From: Variovorax sp. CAN15 | GTDB taxonomy: Bacteria > Pseudomonadota > Gammaproteobacteria > Burkholderiales > Burkholderiaceae_C | Direction of reading: 5' to 3' | Length of the DNA: 47,853 bases | NCBI RefSeq assembly: GCF_030462475.1 | Contig: NZ_JASMRZ010000006.1 | Location: forward strand, 83,675 to 131,527 | Shown here: one piece after another, positions 10,196-19,548 of the stretch | Layout of the letters: the number at the start of each line of letters is the position of its first letter | How positions within the stretch are numbered: position 1 is the first letter of the stretch | Made by a program: the position numbers and the translations under genes | Notes under the pieces: model-generated | The model's input: only the letters and a program-made list of their open reading frames with translations | Told to the model about the DNA's origin: nothing | The model's database searches: none

Positions 10196-11752
10196 ATGAC
10201 GCAACAAGCTTCCTCCTCCCTGCGATGGGCATCCGCACTGCTGGGCCTGGCCGCGCTGGCCGCCTCGGGCACGGCACTGGCCGCGAAAGACGTGGTGCTG
10301 TCGATCGGCTACCAGCCGGAAACGCTGGACCCGTACAACACCAACACCACCATCACCACGGCAGTGACCAAGACCTTCTATGAAGGCCTGTTCCAGTTCG
10401 ACAAGGACCTGAAGGTGCAGAACGTGCTCGCCGAGAGCTACGACGTGTCGAAGGACGGCCTGGTCTACACGATCAAGCTGCGCACCGGCGTGAAGTTCCA
10501 TGACGGCACCGACTTCAACGCCGACGCGGTGAAGTTCACGCTCGACCGCGTGCTGAACCAGGACAACAAGCTGCTGCGCTACAACCAGTTCAACCGCGTG
10601 AGCAAGGTCGAGGTGCTGAACCCCAGCACCGTGCGCATCACGCTGAAGGAGCCCTTCGGCCCCTTCATCAACTCGCTGGCCCACGCATCGGCCGCCATGA
10701 TCTCGCCCACCGCGCTGAAGAAGTGGGGCAACAAGGACATCGCCTTCCACCCCGTGGGCACCGGCCCCTTCGAGTTCGTCGAGTGGAAGCAGACCGAAGC
10801 CGTCAAGGCCAAGAAGTTCGACGGCTACTGGAAGAAGGGCTACCCGAAGGTCGACACCGTGTCGTGGAAACCCGTGCTCGAGAACAACACGCGCGCCGCG
10901 ATGCTGCAGACCGGCGAGGCAGACTTCGCCTACCCCATTCCCTATGAGCAGGCCGAGCTGCTGAAGAAGAGCGACAAGCTCGAAGTGGTGGCATCGCCGT
11001 CGATCATCACGCGCTTCCTGGCGTTCAACATGCTGCAGAAGCCCTACGACAACCCGAAGGTGCGCGAGGCCATCGGCTACGCCATCAACAAGGAGGCGCT
11101 GGCCAAGGTCGCGTTCGGCGGCTATGCCTTCCCGGCACAGGGTGTGCTGCCCCAGGGCGTGAAGTACGCCGAGAAGATGGCGCCCATTCCCTACGACGTG
11201 AAGAAGGCCAAGGAGCTGATGAAGGAAGCCGGTTACCCCGACGGCTTCGAGTCTGTGCTGTGGAGCGCCTACAACAACACGACCTCGCAGAAGACGATCC
11301 AGTTCGTGCAGCAGCAACTCGCACAGATCGGCATCAAGCTGCAGGTGCAGGCGCTCGAAGTGGGCCAGCGCGCCGAGCAGGTGGATGCATGGCCCGATCC
11401 GAAGACGGCCAAGGTCCGCATGTACTACACCGGCTGGTCGTCGTCGACCGGCGAGGCCGACTGGGGCCTGCGCCCGCTGTTCGCCTCGGAAGCCTGGGCT
11501 CCGAAGCTCAACAACATGTCGTTCTACAAGAGCGAAGTGGTGGACAACGCCCTGGCCAAGGCGCTGGTGACCACGGACGAGAAGGAACGTACCGCGCTGT
11601 ACAAGACCGCGCAGGAACAGATCCGCAAGGACCTGCCGCGCGTGCCGATGATCACCGAGCAGAACCTGTCGGCGCACGCCAAGCGCCTCTCGGGCGTATT
11701 CGTGATGCCTGACGGCAACATCAACATCGACGCCATCGCCACGTCGAACTAA
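10196..11752 (+). CDS. gsiB: periplasmic peptide/glutathione-binding protein of the Gsi transporter
   Basis: 518 residues. Signal peptide at residues 1-29 or 30 (SLRWASALLGLAALAASGTALAA). The mature protein is an SBP_bac_5 solute-binding protein: QPETLDPYNTN, YEGLFQFDKDLKVQNVLAESY, FHDGTDFNADAVKFTLDR, HPVGTGPFEF, YPDGFESVLW. It captures peptides in the periplasm and delivers them to GsiCD. GGAGTTC precedes the ATG. In E. coli GsiB binds glutathione; with the peptidases of this operon a wider peptide range is likely (inference). Confidence 0.94.
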   Translation: MTQQASSSLRWASALLGLAALAASGTALAAKDVVLSIGYQPETLDPYNTNTTITTAVTKTFYEGLFQFDKDLKVQNVLAESYDVSKDGLVYTIKLRTGVKFHDGTDFNADAVKFTLDRVLNQDNKLLRYNQFNRVSKVEVLNPSTVRITLKEPFGPFINSLAHASAAMISPTALKKWGNKDIAFHPVGTGPFEFVEWKQTEAVKAKKFDGYWKKGYPKVDTVSWKPVLENNTRAAMLQTGEADFAYPIPYEQAELLKKSDKLEVVASPSIITRFLAFNMLQKPYDNPKVREAIGYAINKEALAKVAFGGYAFPAQGVLPQGVKYAEKMAPIPYDVKKAKELMKEAGYPDGFESVLWSAYNNTTSQKTIQFVQQQLAQIGIKLQVQALEVGQRAEQVDAWPDPKTAKVRMYYTGWSSSTGEADWGLRPLFASEAWAPKLNNMSFYKSEVVDNALAKALVTTDEKERTALYKTAQEQIRKDLPRVPMITEQNLSAHAKRLSGVFVMPDGNINIDAIATSN

Positions 11753-11757
11753 GCCCT

Positions 11758-11850
11758 CCCCCAGGCTACGCGCACTTCGTGTCGCTACGCCAACCCCCTC
11801 GCCGGGGGCAACACCAGCGGCCCGGCAAAGCCGGTTCCGCGGTGTTCCCC
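11758..11850 (+). repeat. intercistronic repeat copy 2 (gsiB-gsiC)
   Basis: Best-preserved copy. It starts about six bases after the gsiB stop with CCCCAGGCT, contains CGCACTTCGTGTCGCT and CCCCC/GGGGG, and ends in a nested stem: AACACC (11810-11815) with GGTGTT (11841-11846), inside which GCGG pairs with CCGC and CCGGC with GCCGG. Confidence 0.85.
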
Positions 11851-11877
11851 GGATGAGGGGTTGACTGTTTGTATGCC

Positions 11878-12798
11878 ATGCTGAATTACTTCCTCAAACG
11901 ACTGTTGGGCCTGATCCCCACGCTGCTCATCGTGGCGGTGCTGGTGTTCCTGTTCGTCCACATGCTGCCCGGCGACCCGGCGAGACTCGCCGCCGGTCAG
12001 GACGCCGACGAGCAGACCGTGGCGATGGTTCGCGCGGAGCTCGGGCTCGACAAGCCGCTGCCGCAGCAGTTCGTGAACTTCTTCACCCACATGCTGCAGG
12101 GCGACTTCGGCACCTCCATCCGCACGCGGCGGCCGGTGGCGACCGAGATCGGCGAGCGTTTCTTCCCGACGGTGATGCTGACCATCACCAGCATGGTGTG
12201 GGCCGTGATCTTCGGCATGGGCATCGGCATCGTCTCGGCGGTGTACCGCAACAAATGGCCGGACCGGCTGGGCATGACGCTCGCCGTGTCGGGCATCTCC
12301 TTTCCCGCATTTGCACTCGGCATGCTGCTGATGCAGATCTTCTCGGTCCAGCTCGGCTGGCTTCCCACCGTGGGCGCCAGCACCTGGAAACACTACATCC
12401 TGCCCTCGATCACCCTGGGCGCGGCCGTGGCGGCCGTGATGGCGCGCTTCACGCGGGCTTCCTTCGTCGAGGTGATCCAGGAAGACTTCGTGCGCACCGC
12501 GCGCGCCAAGGGCGTGCACGAATCGAGCGTGGTGTTCAAACACACGCTGCGTAACGCGCTCATCCCGGTCGTGACGATGATGGGCCTGCAGTTCGGCTTC
12601 CTGCTGGGCGGCTCCATTCTTGTGGAGGCGGTGTTCAACTGGCCCGGCCTCGGCCGCCTGCTGGTCGACGCGGTGCAGATGCGCGACTACCCCGTGATCC
12701 AGACGCTGGTGCTGCTGTTCTCGCTCGAATTCATCCTGATCAACCTGGTGGTGGATGTGCTCTATGGCTACATCAACCCCACCATCCGGTACAAATGA
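11878..12798 (+). CDS. gsiC: peptide/glutathione ABC transporter permease
   Basis: 306 residues, equal to E. coli GsiC, starting [36 protein letters not shown], the standard DppB-type N-terminus with the first membrane helix. Five more helices follow. The EAA loop contacting the ATPase lies in [35 protein letters not shown], and the protein ends in [20 protein letters not shown] sequence typical of the family. A TTG three codons upstream is possible but ATG 11878 fits the family. The ribosome-binding site is weak. It sits between repeats 2 and 3. Confidence 0.94.
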   Translation: MLNYFLKRLLGLIPTLLIVAVLVFLFVHMLPGDPARLAAGQDADEQTVAMVRAELGLDKPLPQQFVNFFTHMLQGDFGTSIRTRRPVATEIGERFFPTVMLTITSMVWAVIFGMGIGIVSAVYRNKWPDRLGMTLAVSGISFPAFALGMLLMQIFSVQLGWLPTVGASTWKHYILPSITLGAAVAAVMARFTRASFVEVIQEDFVRTARAKGVHESSVVFKHTLRNALIPVVTMMGLQFGFLLGGSILVEAVFNWPGLGRLLVDAVQMRDYPVIQTLVLLFSLEFILINLVVDVLYGYINPTIRYK

Positions 12799-12799
12799 C

Positions 12800-12893
12800 C
12801 TCCCCCAGGCTGCGCGCACTTCGTGTCGCTTCTCCTTCCCCCTCACCGGGGGCAACACCAGCGGCCCGGCGAAGCCGGTTCCGCGGTGTTCCA
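12800..12893 (+). repeat. intercistronic repeat copy 3 (gsiC-gsiD)
   Basis: Same family and same orientation. CCCCAGGCT begins a few bases after the gsiC stop, with CGCACTTCGTGTCGCT, ACCGGGGG, CCGGCGAAGCCGG and GGTGTT following. Confidence 0.83.
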
Positions 12894-12921
12894 CGAAATT
12901 GCGCCGCAACGAACGACTGAC

Positions 12922-13848
12922 ATGACTCAAGCTCCAGGCGTTTCCGCCGAAACCATTCTTCCGACCTCTCCGGTCGCCACGCTCCAGTCCGCCGGCAAGG
13001 TCCGCACCCCCTGGGGCGAGTGCTGGCGCCGCTTCAAGAAGCAGCCCGTGGGCATCGCCGCGGCGCTTTTCGTGCTGCTGCTGGTGTTCGTCGCGGTGTT
13101 CGCGCCGTGGATCGTGCCCTTCGATCCGGAGAACTTCTTCGACTACGACATGCTGAACACCGGCCCCTCGGCCGCGCACTGGTTCGGCGTCGACCCGCTG
13201 GGCCGCGACATCTTCAGCCGCATCCTGGCCGGCGCGCGCATCTCGCTGATGGCGGGCTTCCTGTCGGTGGTGCTGGGCGGCATCATCGGCACCGCCTTCG
13301 GCCTGCTGGCGGGCTATTACGAAGGCTGGTGGGACCGCGTCGTGATGCGTGTGTCGGACGTGCTCTTCGCCTTCCCCGGCATCCTGCTGGCGCTGGGCGT
13401 GGTGGCCATCCTGGGCAGCAGCATGACCAACGTGGTGGTGGCGGTGTCGGTGTTCAGCGTGCCGGCCTTCGCGCGACTCGTGCGCGGCAACACGCTGGTG
13501 CTGAAGCAGCAGACCTACATCGAGGCCGAGCGCAGCATCGGCGCCTCGGACTGGACCATCATCGTGCGGCACATCCTGCCGGGCACCATCTCGTCGATCG
13601 TGGTGTATTTCTCGATGCGCGTGGGTACCTCGATCATCACGGCCGCCAGCCTCTCGTTTCTGGGCATGGGCGCGCAGCCGCCGACGCCCGAGTGGGGCGC
13701 GATGCTCAGCGAGGCCCGCGCCGACATGGTGACCTCGCCGCACGTGGCGCTCTTCCCCAGCCTGGCCATCTTCTTCACCGTGCTCGCCTTCAACCTGCTG
13801 GGCGACGCACTGCGCGACGCGCTCGATCCGAAGATCGACCGCCAGTAA
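12922..13848 (+). CDS. gsiD: peptide/glutathione ABC transporter permease
   Basis: 308 residues from ATG 12922; codons upstream of this in the same frame only read through the repeat. It is a DppC-type permease: N-terminal cytoplasmic tail, first helix [46 protein letters not shown], five further helices, and the EAA loop around [21 protein letters not shown]. Family signature [19 protein letters not shown] is present. It pairs with GsiC to form the membrane channel. Confidence 0.94.
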   Translation: MTQAPGVSAETILPTSPVATLQSAGKVRTPWGECWRRFKKQPVGIAAALFVLLLVFVAVFAPWIVPFDPENFFDYDMLNTGPSAAHWFGVDPLGRDIFSRILAGARISLMAGFLSVVLGGIIGTAFGLLAGYYEGWWDRVVMRVSDVLFAFPGILLALGVVAILGSSMTNVVVAVSVFSVPAFARLVRGNTLVLKQQTYIEAERSIGASDWTIIVRHILPGTISSIVVYFSMRVGTSIITAASLSFLGMGAQPPTPEWGAMLSEARADMVTSPHVALFPSLAIFFTVLAFNLLGDALRDALDPKIDRQ

Positions 13849-13864
13849 GTTTCTTTTTTCCTCA

Positions 13865-14992
13865 ATGTCCTCCAGCAAGCAGCGGGTCTTCCTCCCCTTC
13901 ATCGGCAATCTGCTCCAGGGCGAACGCAACGCCATCACCGACGTCGCGGGCGTCACCGTGGGCCACCGCACGCTGGCCGACGGCCCCGTGCAGACGGGCG
14001 TGACCGTCATCCGCCCCCATGCGGGCGACCTCTTCCGCGACAAGGTGCCCGCCGCCGTGGCGGTGCTCAACGGCTTCGGCAAGAGCGTCGGCCTGATGCA
14101 GGTCGAGGAACTGGGCGTGCTCGAAACGCCCATCGCGCTGACCAACACCTTCTCGGTCGGCACGGTGGCGGCGGCGCAGATCCACCGCTGCGTGGCCGAC
14201 AACCCGGAATGCGGACGCACGCTGCCCACGGTCAACCCGCTGGTGTTCGAGTGCAACGACGGATTTCTCAACGACATCCAGCGCATGGCCGTGAGCGAGG
14301 CCGACTACCTGCACGCGCTGGCCGATGCCGGCTGCGACTTCGAACAGGGGTCGGTCGGCGCGGGGCGCGGCATGTCGAGCTTCCAGCTCAAGGGCGGCAT
14401 CGGCAGCGCCTCGCGGCGGGTGTCGGCGCGCAACGACGGCACCAGCGGCGGCCTGGGTGGCGAAAAGAGCGTCGGCACCGGCGGCCTGCACACGGTGGGT
14501 GCGCTGGTGCTGGCGAACTACGGCCGCCAGCCGCAACTGCTGCTGGCCGGACATGCGGTGGGCGAAAGGCTCGCCGCGCTGCAGGCCGGGCGCAGCCTGC
14601 CGGCGGTGAACGAGGCCGAGAAGGGCTCGATCATCATCGTGCTGGCCACCGACGCACCGCTCGACGCGCGCCAGCTGCGCCGCCTCGCGCTGCGCGCCGG
14701 CGCCGGGCTGGCCCGCACGGGTTCGGTCTTCGGGCACGGCAGCGGCGACATCGTGCTGGCCTTCTCCACCGCCTACACCGTGCCCGGCAACGTCGAGCGG
14801 CCGATGCCCGCGGTGGCGATGCTGCACGACGGCCTGCTCGACGGCCTCTTCCAGGCCGCGGCCGACAGCACGGAACAGGCGATCATCCACGCCCTGTGGC
14901 GCGCCACGCCAGTGACCGGGCGCGACGGCAACCATCGCGCCGCGCTGGGCGATGTGCTGCCCGCCTCCGCCCTCTTCTCAACCCACGCCTGA
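13865..14992 (+). CDS. P1-family (DmpA-type) aminopeptidase
   Basis: 375 residues, the same length as DmpA. ITDVAGVTVGHRTL and TGVTVIRP mark the N-terminus. Autocleavage is expected between Gly254 and Ser255 in KGSIIIVLATDAPLD, Ser255 becoming the nucleophile; Ser293 and Asp295 in GHGSGDI match the other active-site positions. Known members release N-terminal L-residues, and some act on D-amino-acid amides or beta-peptides. It is 16 bases after gsiD and belongs to the peptide operon, probably degrading imported peptides in the cytoplasm. No Shine-Dalgarno sequence is seen. Confidence 0.92.
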   Translation: MSSSKQRVFLPFIGNLLQGERNAITDVAGVTVGHRTLADGPVQTGVTVIRPHAGDLFRDKVPAAVAVLNGFGKSVGLMQVEELGVLETPIALTNTFSVGTVAAAQIHRCVADNPECGRTLPTVNPLVFECNDGFLNDIQRMAVSEADYLHALADAGCDFEQGSVGAGRGMSSFQLKGGIGSASRRVSARNDGTSGGLGGEKSVGTGGLHTVGALVLANYGRQPQLLLAGHAVGERLAALQAGRSLPAVNEAEKGSIIIVLATDAPLDARQLRRLALRAGAGLARTGSVFGHGSGDIVLAFSTAYTVPGNVERPMPAVAMLHDGLLDGLFQAAADSTEQAIIHALWRATPVTGRDGNHRAALGDVLPASALFSTHA

Positions 14993-15010
14993 ACGCGAGC
15001 CGCTGCACTC

Positions 15011-15832
15011 ATGAAAGTCCTGATCTCCACCGACATCGAAGGCGTCGCCGGCGTCTACCACTCCGAGCAGGTGCGCGCGGGCAACCCCGAGTACGAGCGC
15101 GCGCGGCTGCTGATGACGCACGAAGCCAACGCCGCCATCGCCGGCGCCTTCGACGCGGGCGCCACCGAAGTGCTGGTGAACGACTCGCACGGGGGCTTTC
15201 GCAACATGCCGCCCGACCTGCTCGACGCGCGCGCCCGCGTGATCCAGGGCAAGCCGCGCTACCTGAGCATGGTGGCGGGCGTGGAAGAAGGCGGCGTGGA
15301 CGCCGTCTGCATGGTCGGCTACCACTCGCGCGCGCAGGGGCGCGGCATCCTCGCGCACACCATCAACAGCTTCGCCTTCGCGGGCATATCGCTCGGGGGC
15401 GAGGAACTGGGCGAGGCCGGGCTCTACGGCGCATTGGCGGGCGAATACGGCGTGCCGGTGGTGATGGCCAGCGGCGACGACGTGTTCATCGCCGAGAACC
15501 GCCCGCTCTTTCCGCACGCGACCTTCGTCGAGACCAAGAAAGCCACGGGCTGCCTGAGCGGCGTGTCGCTGTCGCCCGAGCAGTCGCGCCGGGCGATCCG
15601 CGCGGGTGTGGAAGAAGCGCTGGCCGCCCGCTCGAAGGCCAGGCCGCTGGTCTTCGAAGGCCCGCAGACCGTGACGCTGCGCGCCCAAACCTCCGCGCTG
15701 GCCGACCTGTTCTGCCAGTGGCCGAGTTTCGAGCGCGTCGACGGCATCACCCTGCGCTTCACCGCACCGACCGTGGAGGCGGCCGTGCGCATGCTGAACT
15801 GCTGCTCGGCGATGTCGACGATGCTGCGTTAG
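15011..15832 (+). CDS. M55-family D-aminopeptidase (DppA-like)
   Basis: 273 residues. The family motif ISTDIEGVAGV gives zinc ligands Asp8 and Glu10; His60 in VNDSHGGFRNM and His105 in MVGYHSRAQG are further ligands, and His116 in AHTINS matches the catalytic residue of Bacillus subtilis DppA. This enzyme class removes D-Ala from short D-peptides such as D-Ala-D-Ala. It is last in the peptide operon, 18 bases after the DmpA-like gene, and suggests the imported substrates include cell-wall-derived peptides (inference). Its stop overlaps the convergent DUF3237 gene by four bases. Confidence 0.93.
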   Translation: MKVLISTDIEGVAGVYHSEQVRAGNPEYERARLLMTHEANAAIAGAFDAGATEVLVNDSHGGFRNMPPDLLDARARVIQGKPRYLSMVAGVEEGGVDAVCMVGYHSRAQGRGILAHTINSFAFAGISLGGEELGEAGLYGALAGEYGVPVVMASGDDVFIAENRPLFPHATFVETKKATGCLSGVSLSPEQSRRAIRAGVEEALAARSKARPLVFEGPQTVTLRAQTSALADLFCQWPSFERVDGITLRFTAPTVEAAVRMLNCCSAMSTMLR

Positions 15833-16386
15833 ACAACCTTGTAGACACGGATGACCACGGCCTCGCGCTGGGGCCGCAGCGGATCGAGCGTACCCACGTA
15901 GACGAAGTCTTTGAGCCAGCCGTACTTGCCCTCGGGCGCAACGATCTGCAGTGTGGAGAACACATAGCGCGGCGCATTCTTCGGATTGCGCGACAGCACG
16001 GTGTTGCGCACCGAGATCACCACGCCGTCATCCGTCTTCAGCTCGTACACCGCATCGAGGTTCTTCGCGCCGTCGCGGCGCAACAGCTGGCGGTCGGCGC
16101 CGCCGGCCAGCACCGTGCCGCGAAGGCCCGGCCCCTCGAACGAACCGCCCGTGATCGGCACCATGAAGCGCTCTCCGAAGGGCGAAGCGCCAAGCGCCAT
16201 CGGCGGCGCGATGTCTACGATGGCTTCATAGACGAACTCGGTGCGTGGCAGCAGGACCGGGAAGCGTTCGCTGGTCGGCGTGGCGATGGCGGCCGGCGGC
16301 GCGTCGGCCGCCTTGGCGTCGGCGAGCGCGGCCATGGTTGCGAGCCCGGCAAGTAGCGCGCCGCGGCGCGAGGTCGAAGCAGTCAT
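15829..16386 (-). CDS. DUF3237 family protein with Tat-like signal
   Basis: 185 residues from ATG 16386. The N-terminus TASTSRRGALLAGLATMAALADAKAADA has a twin-arginine followed by a hydrophobic segment and an AxA cleavage site, so export by Tat is likely. The mature part has DUF3237 features: TEFVYEAIVDIAPPMALGASPFGERFMVPITGGSFEGPGLRGTVL and GADRQLLRRDG, then YELKTDDGVVISVRNTV. Members are small beta-barrel proteins of unproven function. It is divergent from cysI by 301 bases. A TTG at 16401 is an alternative start but spoils the signal. Confidence 0.88.
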   Translation of the reverse strand: MTASTSRRGALLAGLATMAALADAKAADAPPAAIATPTSERFPVLLPRTEFVYEAIVDIAPPMALGASPFGERFMVPITGGSFEGPGLRGTVLAGGADRQLLRRDGAKNLDAVYELKTDDGVVISVRNTVLSRNPKNAPRYVFSTLQIVAPEGKYGWLKDFVYVGTLDPLRPQREAVVIRVYKVV

Positions 16387-16404
16387 TGCATCTTCAGCCA
16401 ATTT

Positions 16405-16421
16405 GGTTATTCAGGATAACC
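16405..16421. promoter_or_regulatory. palindrome GGTTAT-N5-ATAACC before the DUF3237 gene
   Basis: Perfect 6-bp arms 19 bases upstream of the DUF3237 start, overlapping where its promoter should be. Probable operator. Confidence 0.45.
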
Positions 16422-16505
16422 ATTTCACTGCGGCGGGACGGCAGCCGCGTCGGGACTTACCCGGACTGCTTCATCGCTTCGGCGGCGCGAAGCCGGCATC
16501 GCGGC

Positions 16506-16602
16506 CTTATCCGGAATAAGCATCAAACCGTCCGGAAACCCGCATGGATGCTGGCGAATAAGCTTATCCGCATAAAGCACGAACCAAAAAATAGTTTGGT
16601 TC
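16506..16602 (+). promoter_or_regulatory. cysI upstream region with three inverted repeats, candidate CysB-type sites
   Basis: CTTAT-N5-ATAAG (16506-16520), GCGAATAAGCTTATCCGC (16554-16571, one mismatched pair) and GAACCAAA-N6-TTTGGTTC (16581-16602) follow each other upstream of cysI. The first two share TTATCCG and ATAAGC. Their position before a sulfite reductase gene suggests binding sites for CysB or a similar sulfur regulator, which is inference. Confidence 0.5.
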
Positions 16603-16687
16603 CATAAGGAGCACTTGGACAATCGCGCCTTCTTGTTGGGTACCCCGCCACGCGCGCGGCACCGCACTTCCTCAAGACACACGCACG

Positions 16688-18466
16688 ATGTACCAATACA
16701 CAGAATTCGATCGCCAGTTCGTCCATCAACGAGCCGCCCAGTTCCGAGACCAGCTCGAGCGATGGCAGAAGGGCCGCCTCCACGAAGACGAGTTCCGCCC
16801 GCTGCGGCTGCAAAACGGCTGGTATGTCCAGCGCTACGCGCCGATGCTGCGCGTGGCCGTGCCTTACGGCGAGCTCTCCAGCCGCCAGATCCGCGTGCTG
16901 GCCCGCATCGCCCGCGAATACGACGAGCCCGAGGCGGAGGTCTACAAGAAGGCCATCGAGACCCAGGGCCTGCTCGGCAGCCACAAGCTGCCCACCCACT
17001 ACGCGCACTTCTCGACCCGCCAGAACGTCCAGTACAACTGGATTCCGCTGGCCAAGTCGGCCGACGTGATGGACCTGCTGGCTTCGGTCGACATGCACGG
17101 CATCCAGACCAGCGGCAACTGCATCCGCAACATCACGAGCGACGAGCGCGCCGGTATCGCGGTCGACGAGATCGCCGATCCGCGTCCCTTCGCGGAAATC
17201 ATGCGCCAGTGGAGCACGCTGCACCCCGAGTTCGCGTTTTTGCCGCGAAAGTTCAAGATCGCCATCACCGGCGCCACCGAAGACCGCGCCGCCACCGGCT
17301 GGCACGACGTGGGCCTGCACGTGGTGAAGAACGAGGCCGGCGAGATCGGCTTCCGTGTGCAGGTGGGCGGCGGCATGGGCCGCACGCCCATCGTGGGCAC
17401 GGTGCTGCGCGAGTTCCTGCCGTGGCAGCAGATCATGAACTACCTCGAGGCCGTGATCCGCGTCTACAACCGCTATGGCCGCCGCGACAACATCTACAAG
17501 GCGCGCATCAAGATCCTGGTGAAGGCCGAGGGCCAGCGCTACATCGACGACGTCGAGGCCGAGTACAAGCAGATCCTCGAGCACGACGGCGGGCCGCACA
17601 CCATCACGCAGGAAGAGTACGACCGCGTGGCCGCCTCCTTCGTGCCGCCGACGCTCGCCACCCGCGTGCTGCAGAGCGCCGAGAAGACCGACGCCGAGCT
17701 GCGCAACCACGCCGCCGACGACGTGCAGTTCGCCCGCTGGCTCGCGCGCAACGTGGCGCCGCACAAGAACCCCGCATTGCGCGCCGTGACGCTGTCATTC
17801 AAGCGCCTGAAGCAGGCGCCCGGCGACGCATCGGCCGACCAGCTCGACACGCTCGCCGAGCTGGCCGACCGCTTCTCGGCCGGCGAAGCCCGCGTGACGC
17901 ACGACCAGAACGTGGTGCTGCCCTGGGTGCACGCCGAAGACCTGCACGCACTGTGGCTCGCCGCCCGCGCCGCCGGCTTCGCCAGCGCCAACGTGCACCT
18001 GCTGACGGACATGATCGCCTGCCCCGGCGGCGACTTCTGCGCGCTGGCCAACGCGCGCTCCATTCCCATCGCCGAAGCCATCACCGAGCGTTATCAAGAC
18101 CTCGACGAACTCGACGACCTGGGCGAGATCGACCTGCACATCAGCGGCTGCATCAACTCCTGCGGCCACCACCACAGCGGCCACATCGGCATCCTCGGCG
18201 TCGACAAGGACGGCAAGGAGTGGTACCAGGTCACCCTCGGCGGCTCCGACGGCTCCGCGCTCAGCGGCACGCCGCAGGCAGGCAAGGTGGTAGGCCCCTC
18301 GTTCTCGGCGGCAGAAGTGCCCGGCGTGATCGAGGCCGTGCTCAACACCTACCGCGACACCCGCGAAAGCGGCGAGAACTTCATCGACACGCTGCGCCGC
18401 GTCGGCCATGACCCGTTCAAGGCCGCCGCCAACGGTGCGCGTTTCAAGGTGGAGGAAGCAGCATGA
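16688..18466 (+). CDS. cysI: assimilatory sulfite reductase, siroheme/4Fe-4S subunit (NirA/CysI type)
   Basis: 592 residues. Two ferredoxin-like half-domains (about 50-115 and 375-435) alternate with nitrite/sulfite reductase domains. The siroheme-4Fe4S cysteines are C445 and C451 in CPGGDFC and C488 and C492 in SGCINSCGHHH. TSGNCIRNITSDERAG and GGGMGRTPIVG contribute to siroheme binding. It reduces sulfite to sulfide with six electrons. No flavoprotein cysJ is present; the fdxA and ferredoxin reductase genes downstream could supply electrons (inference). A nitrite reductase is possible from the fold, but the cysHDN neighbours favour sulfite. The next gene starts inside the stop codon (ATGA). 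Confidence 0.93.
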   Translation: MYQYTEFDRQFVHQRAAQFRDQLERWQKGRLHEDEFRPLRLQNGWYVQRYAPMLRVAVPYGELSSRQIRVLARIAREYDEPEAEVYKKAIETQGLLGSHKLPTHYAHFSTRQNVQYNWIPLAKSADVMDLLASVDMHGIQTSGNCIRNITSDERAGIAVDEIADPRPFAEIMRQWSTLHPEFAFLPRKFKIAITGATEDRAATGWHDVGLHVVKNEAGEIGFRVQVGGGMGRTPIVGTVLREFLPWQQIMNYLEAVIRVYNRYGRRDNIYKARIKILVKAEGQRYIDDVEAEYKQILEHDGGPHTITQEEYDRVAASFVPPTLATRVLQSAEKTDAELRNHAADDVQFARWLARNVAPHKNPALRAVTLSFKRLKQAPGDASADQLDTLAELADRFSAGEARVTHDQNVVLPWVHAEDLHALWLAARAAGFASANVHLLTDMIACPGGDFCALANARSIPIAEAITERYQDLDELDDLGEIDLHISGCINSCGHHHSGHIGILGVDKDGKEWYQVTLGGSDGSALSGTPQAGKVVGPSFSAAEVPGVIEAVLNTYRDTRESGENFIDTLRRVGHDPFKAAANGARFKVEEAA

Positions 18467-18858
18467 AAAAAACCTTGAACATTCTCTCGGCGGAAGAACA
18501 CATCGACGACGGCGATCCGAAGGTGCTGCAGCTCGCCAATGACGCCGACCCTCTCGCCATCGAGGAATGCCTGGCGGACATCGAGCGCATCGACCTGAAC
18601 TTTCCGAAGTTCACCGACGGCCGCGCCTACAGCCAGGCCTTCCTGCTGCGCCGCCGCCTGGGCTTCAAGGGCGACATCCGCGCGACCGGCGACGTGCTGA
18701 TCGACCAGCTCGTGCAGATGGAGCGCACCGGCTTTTCCAGCGCCGTGCTCAAGGAAGGCGTGGACGCCTCCGACGCGCAGCGCCAGTTCGACCGCTTCGC
18801 CGCCTTCTACCAGGGCGACGCGGTGAAGACCGCGCCGCACTTCGCGGCCGGCAACTGA
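18463..18858 (+). CDS. DUF934 domain protein, sulfite-reduction associated
   Basis: 131 residues, covering the whole DUF934 domain: DPLAIEECLADIERIDLNFPKFTDGRAYSQAFLLRRRLGFKGDIRATGDVLIDQLVQMERTGF. Members almost always follow a NirA-type cysI and are annotated as oxidoreductase-associated proteins of unknown biochemistry. The start is the ATG inside the cysI stop (ATGA), so the two products are probably made in similar amounts. No cofactor motif, signal peptide or membrane segment is seen. Confidence 0.92.
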   Translation: MKKTLNILSAEEHIDDGDPKVLQLANDADPLAIEECLADIERIDLNFPKFTDGRAYSQAFLLRRRLGFKGDIRATGDVLIDQLVQMERTGFSSAVLKEGVDASDAQRQFDRFAAFYQGDAVKTAPHFAAGN

Positions 18859-18884
18859 ACCGGAAACGCAGGGAAACACAGGAC

Positions 18885-19505
18885 ATGAGCATCGACATCG
18901 AACGCATCAACGCCGAACTCGGCCGCAACGCGCAGGGCCTGGTGGACTGGGCGCTCGGCCTGGGCCAGAGCGCCATCGTCACCACCAACTTCCGCCCCTT
19001 CGAGGCGGTGATCCTGCACATGGTCACGCAGGTGAAGCGCGACGTGCCGGTGGTGTGGATGGACAACGGCTACAACACCGAGGCCACCTACCGCTTCGCC
19101 GACGAGGTGACCAGGCAGCTGGGCCTGGACCTGCACATCTACCTGCCGCGCCGCTCGCGCGCCCACCGCGAGGCGGTGGACGGCCCGACGCCGGCGCTGG
19201 ACGACCCGCGCCACGCCGCTTTCACCGAAGAAGTGAAGCTGGAGCCTTTCGCCCGCGCCCTGCGCGAGACGGCGCCGAAGGTCTGGTTCACAGCGCTGCG
19301 CGCCACCGACACGGCCGTGCGTGCGCAGATGGACCCGGTCAGCATCAACCCCGACGGCCTGATCAAGGTCGCGCCGCTGCTGCACTGGTCGTCCAAGGAC
19401 CTGCACGAGTACTGCGTGAAACACGGCCTGCCCAACAACTTCGACTACGTGGACCCGACCAAGGGCGAAGACAACCGCGAGTGCGGATTGCATCTCGCGC
19501 ACTGA
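18885..19505 (+). CDS. cysH: phosphoadenylyl-sulfate reductase (PAPS-type by motif)
   Basis: 206 residues from ATG 18885, shorter than E. coli CysH (244). The PAPS reductase fold is seen in IVTTNFRPFEAVILHMV, VVWMDNGYNTEATYRFADEV, VWFTALRATDTA, and the catalytic C-terminal ECGLH (Cys200). The CC and CxxC cysteines that bind the 4Fe-4S cluster in APS reductases are absent, so by motif it uses PAPS and thioredoxin or glutaredoxin. That would need an APS kinase (CysC), which is not in this window. Fits between DUF934 and cysD in one operon. Confidence 0.9.
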   Translation: MSIDIERINAELGRNAQGLVDWALGLGQSAIVTTNFRPFEAVILHMVTQVKRDVPVVWMDNGYNTEATYRFADEVTRQLGLDLHIYLPRRSRAHREAVDGPTPALDDPRHAAFTEEVKLEPFARALRETAPKVWFTALRATDTAVRAQMDPVSINPDGLIKVAPLLHWSSKDLHEYCVKHGLPNNFDYVDPTKGEDNRECGLHLAH

Positions 19506-19548
19506 GCTCCCGCACCGCACCGACTTACCGCATCCAGCCACATCTCCG

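Noticed and set aside
16615..18411. TTG ORF after AAGGAG (16606-16611) upstream of cysI
   Set aside because: The spacing to the TTG is only three bases and the frame runs as a shadow through cysI with no recognisable protein.
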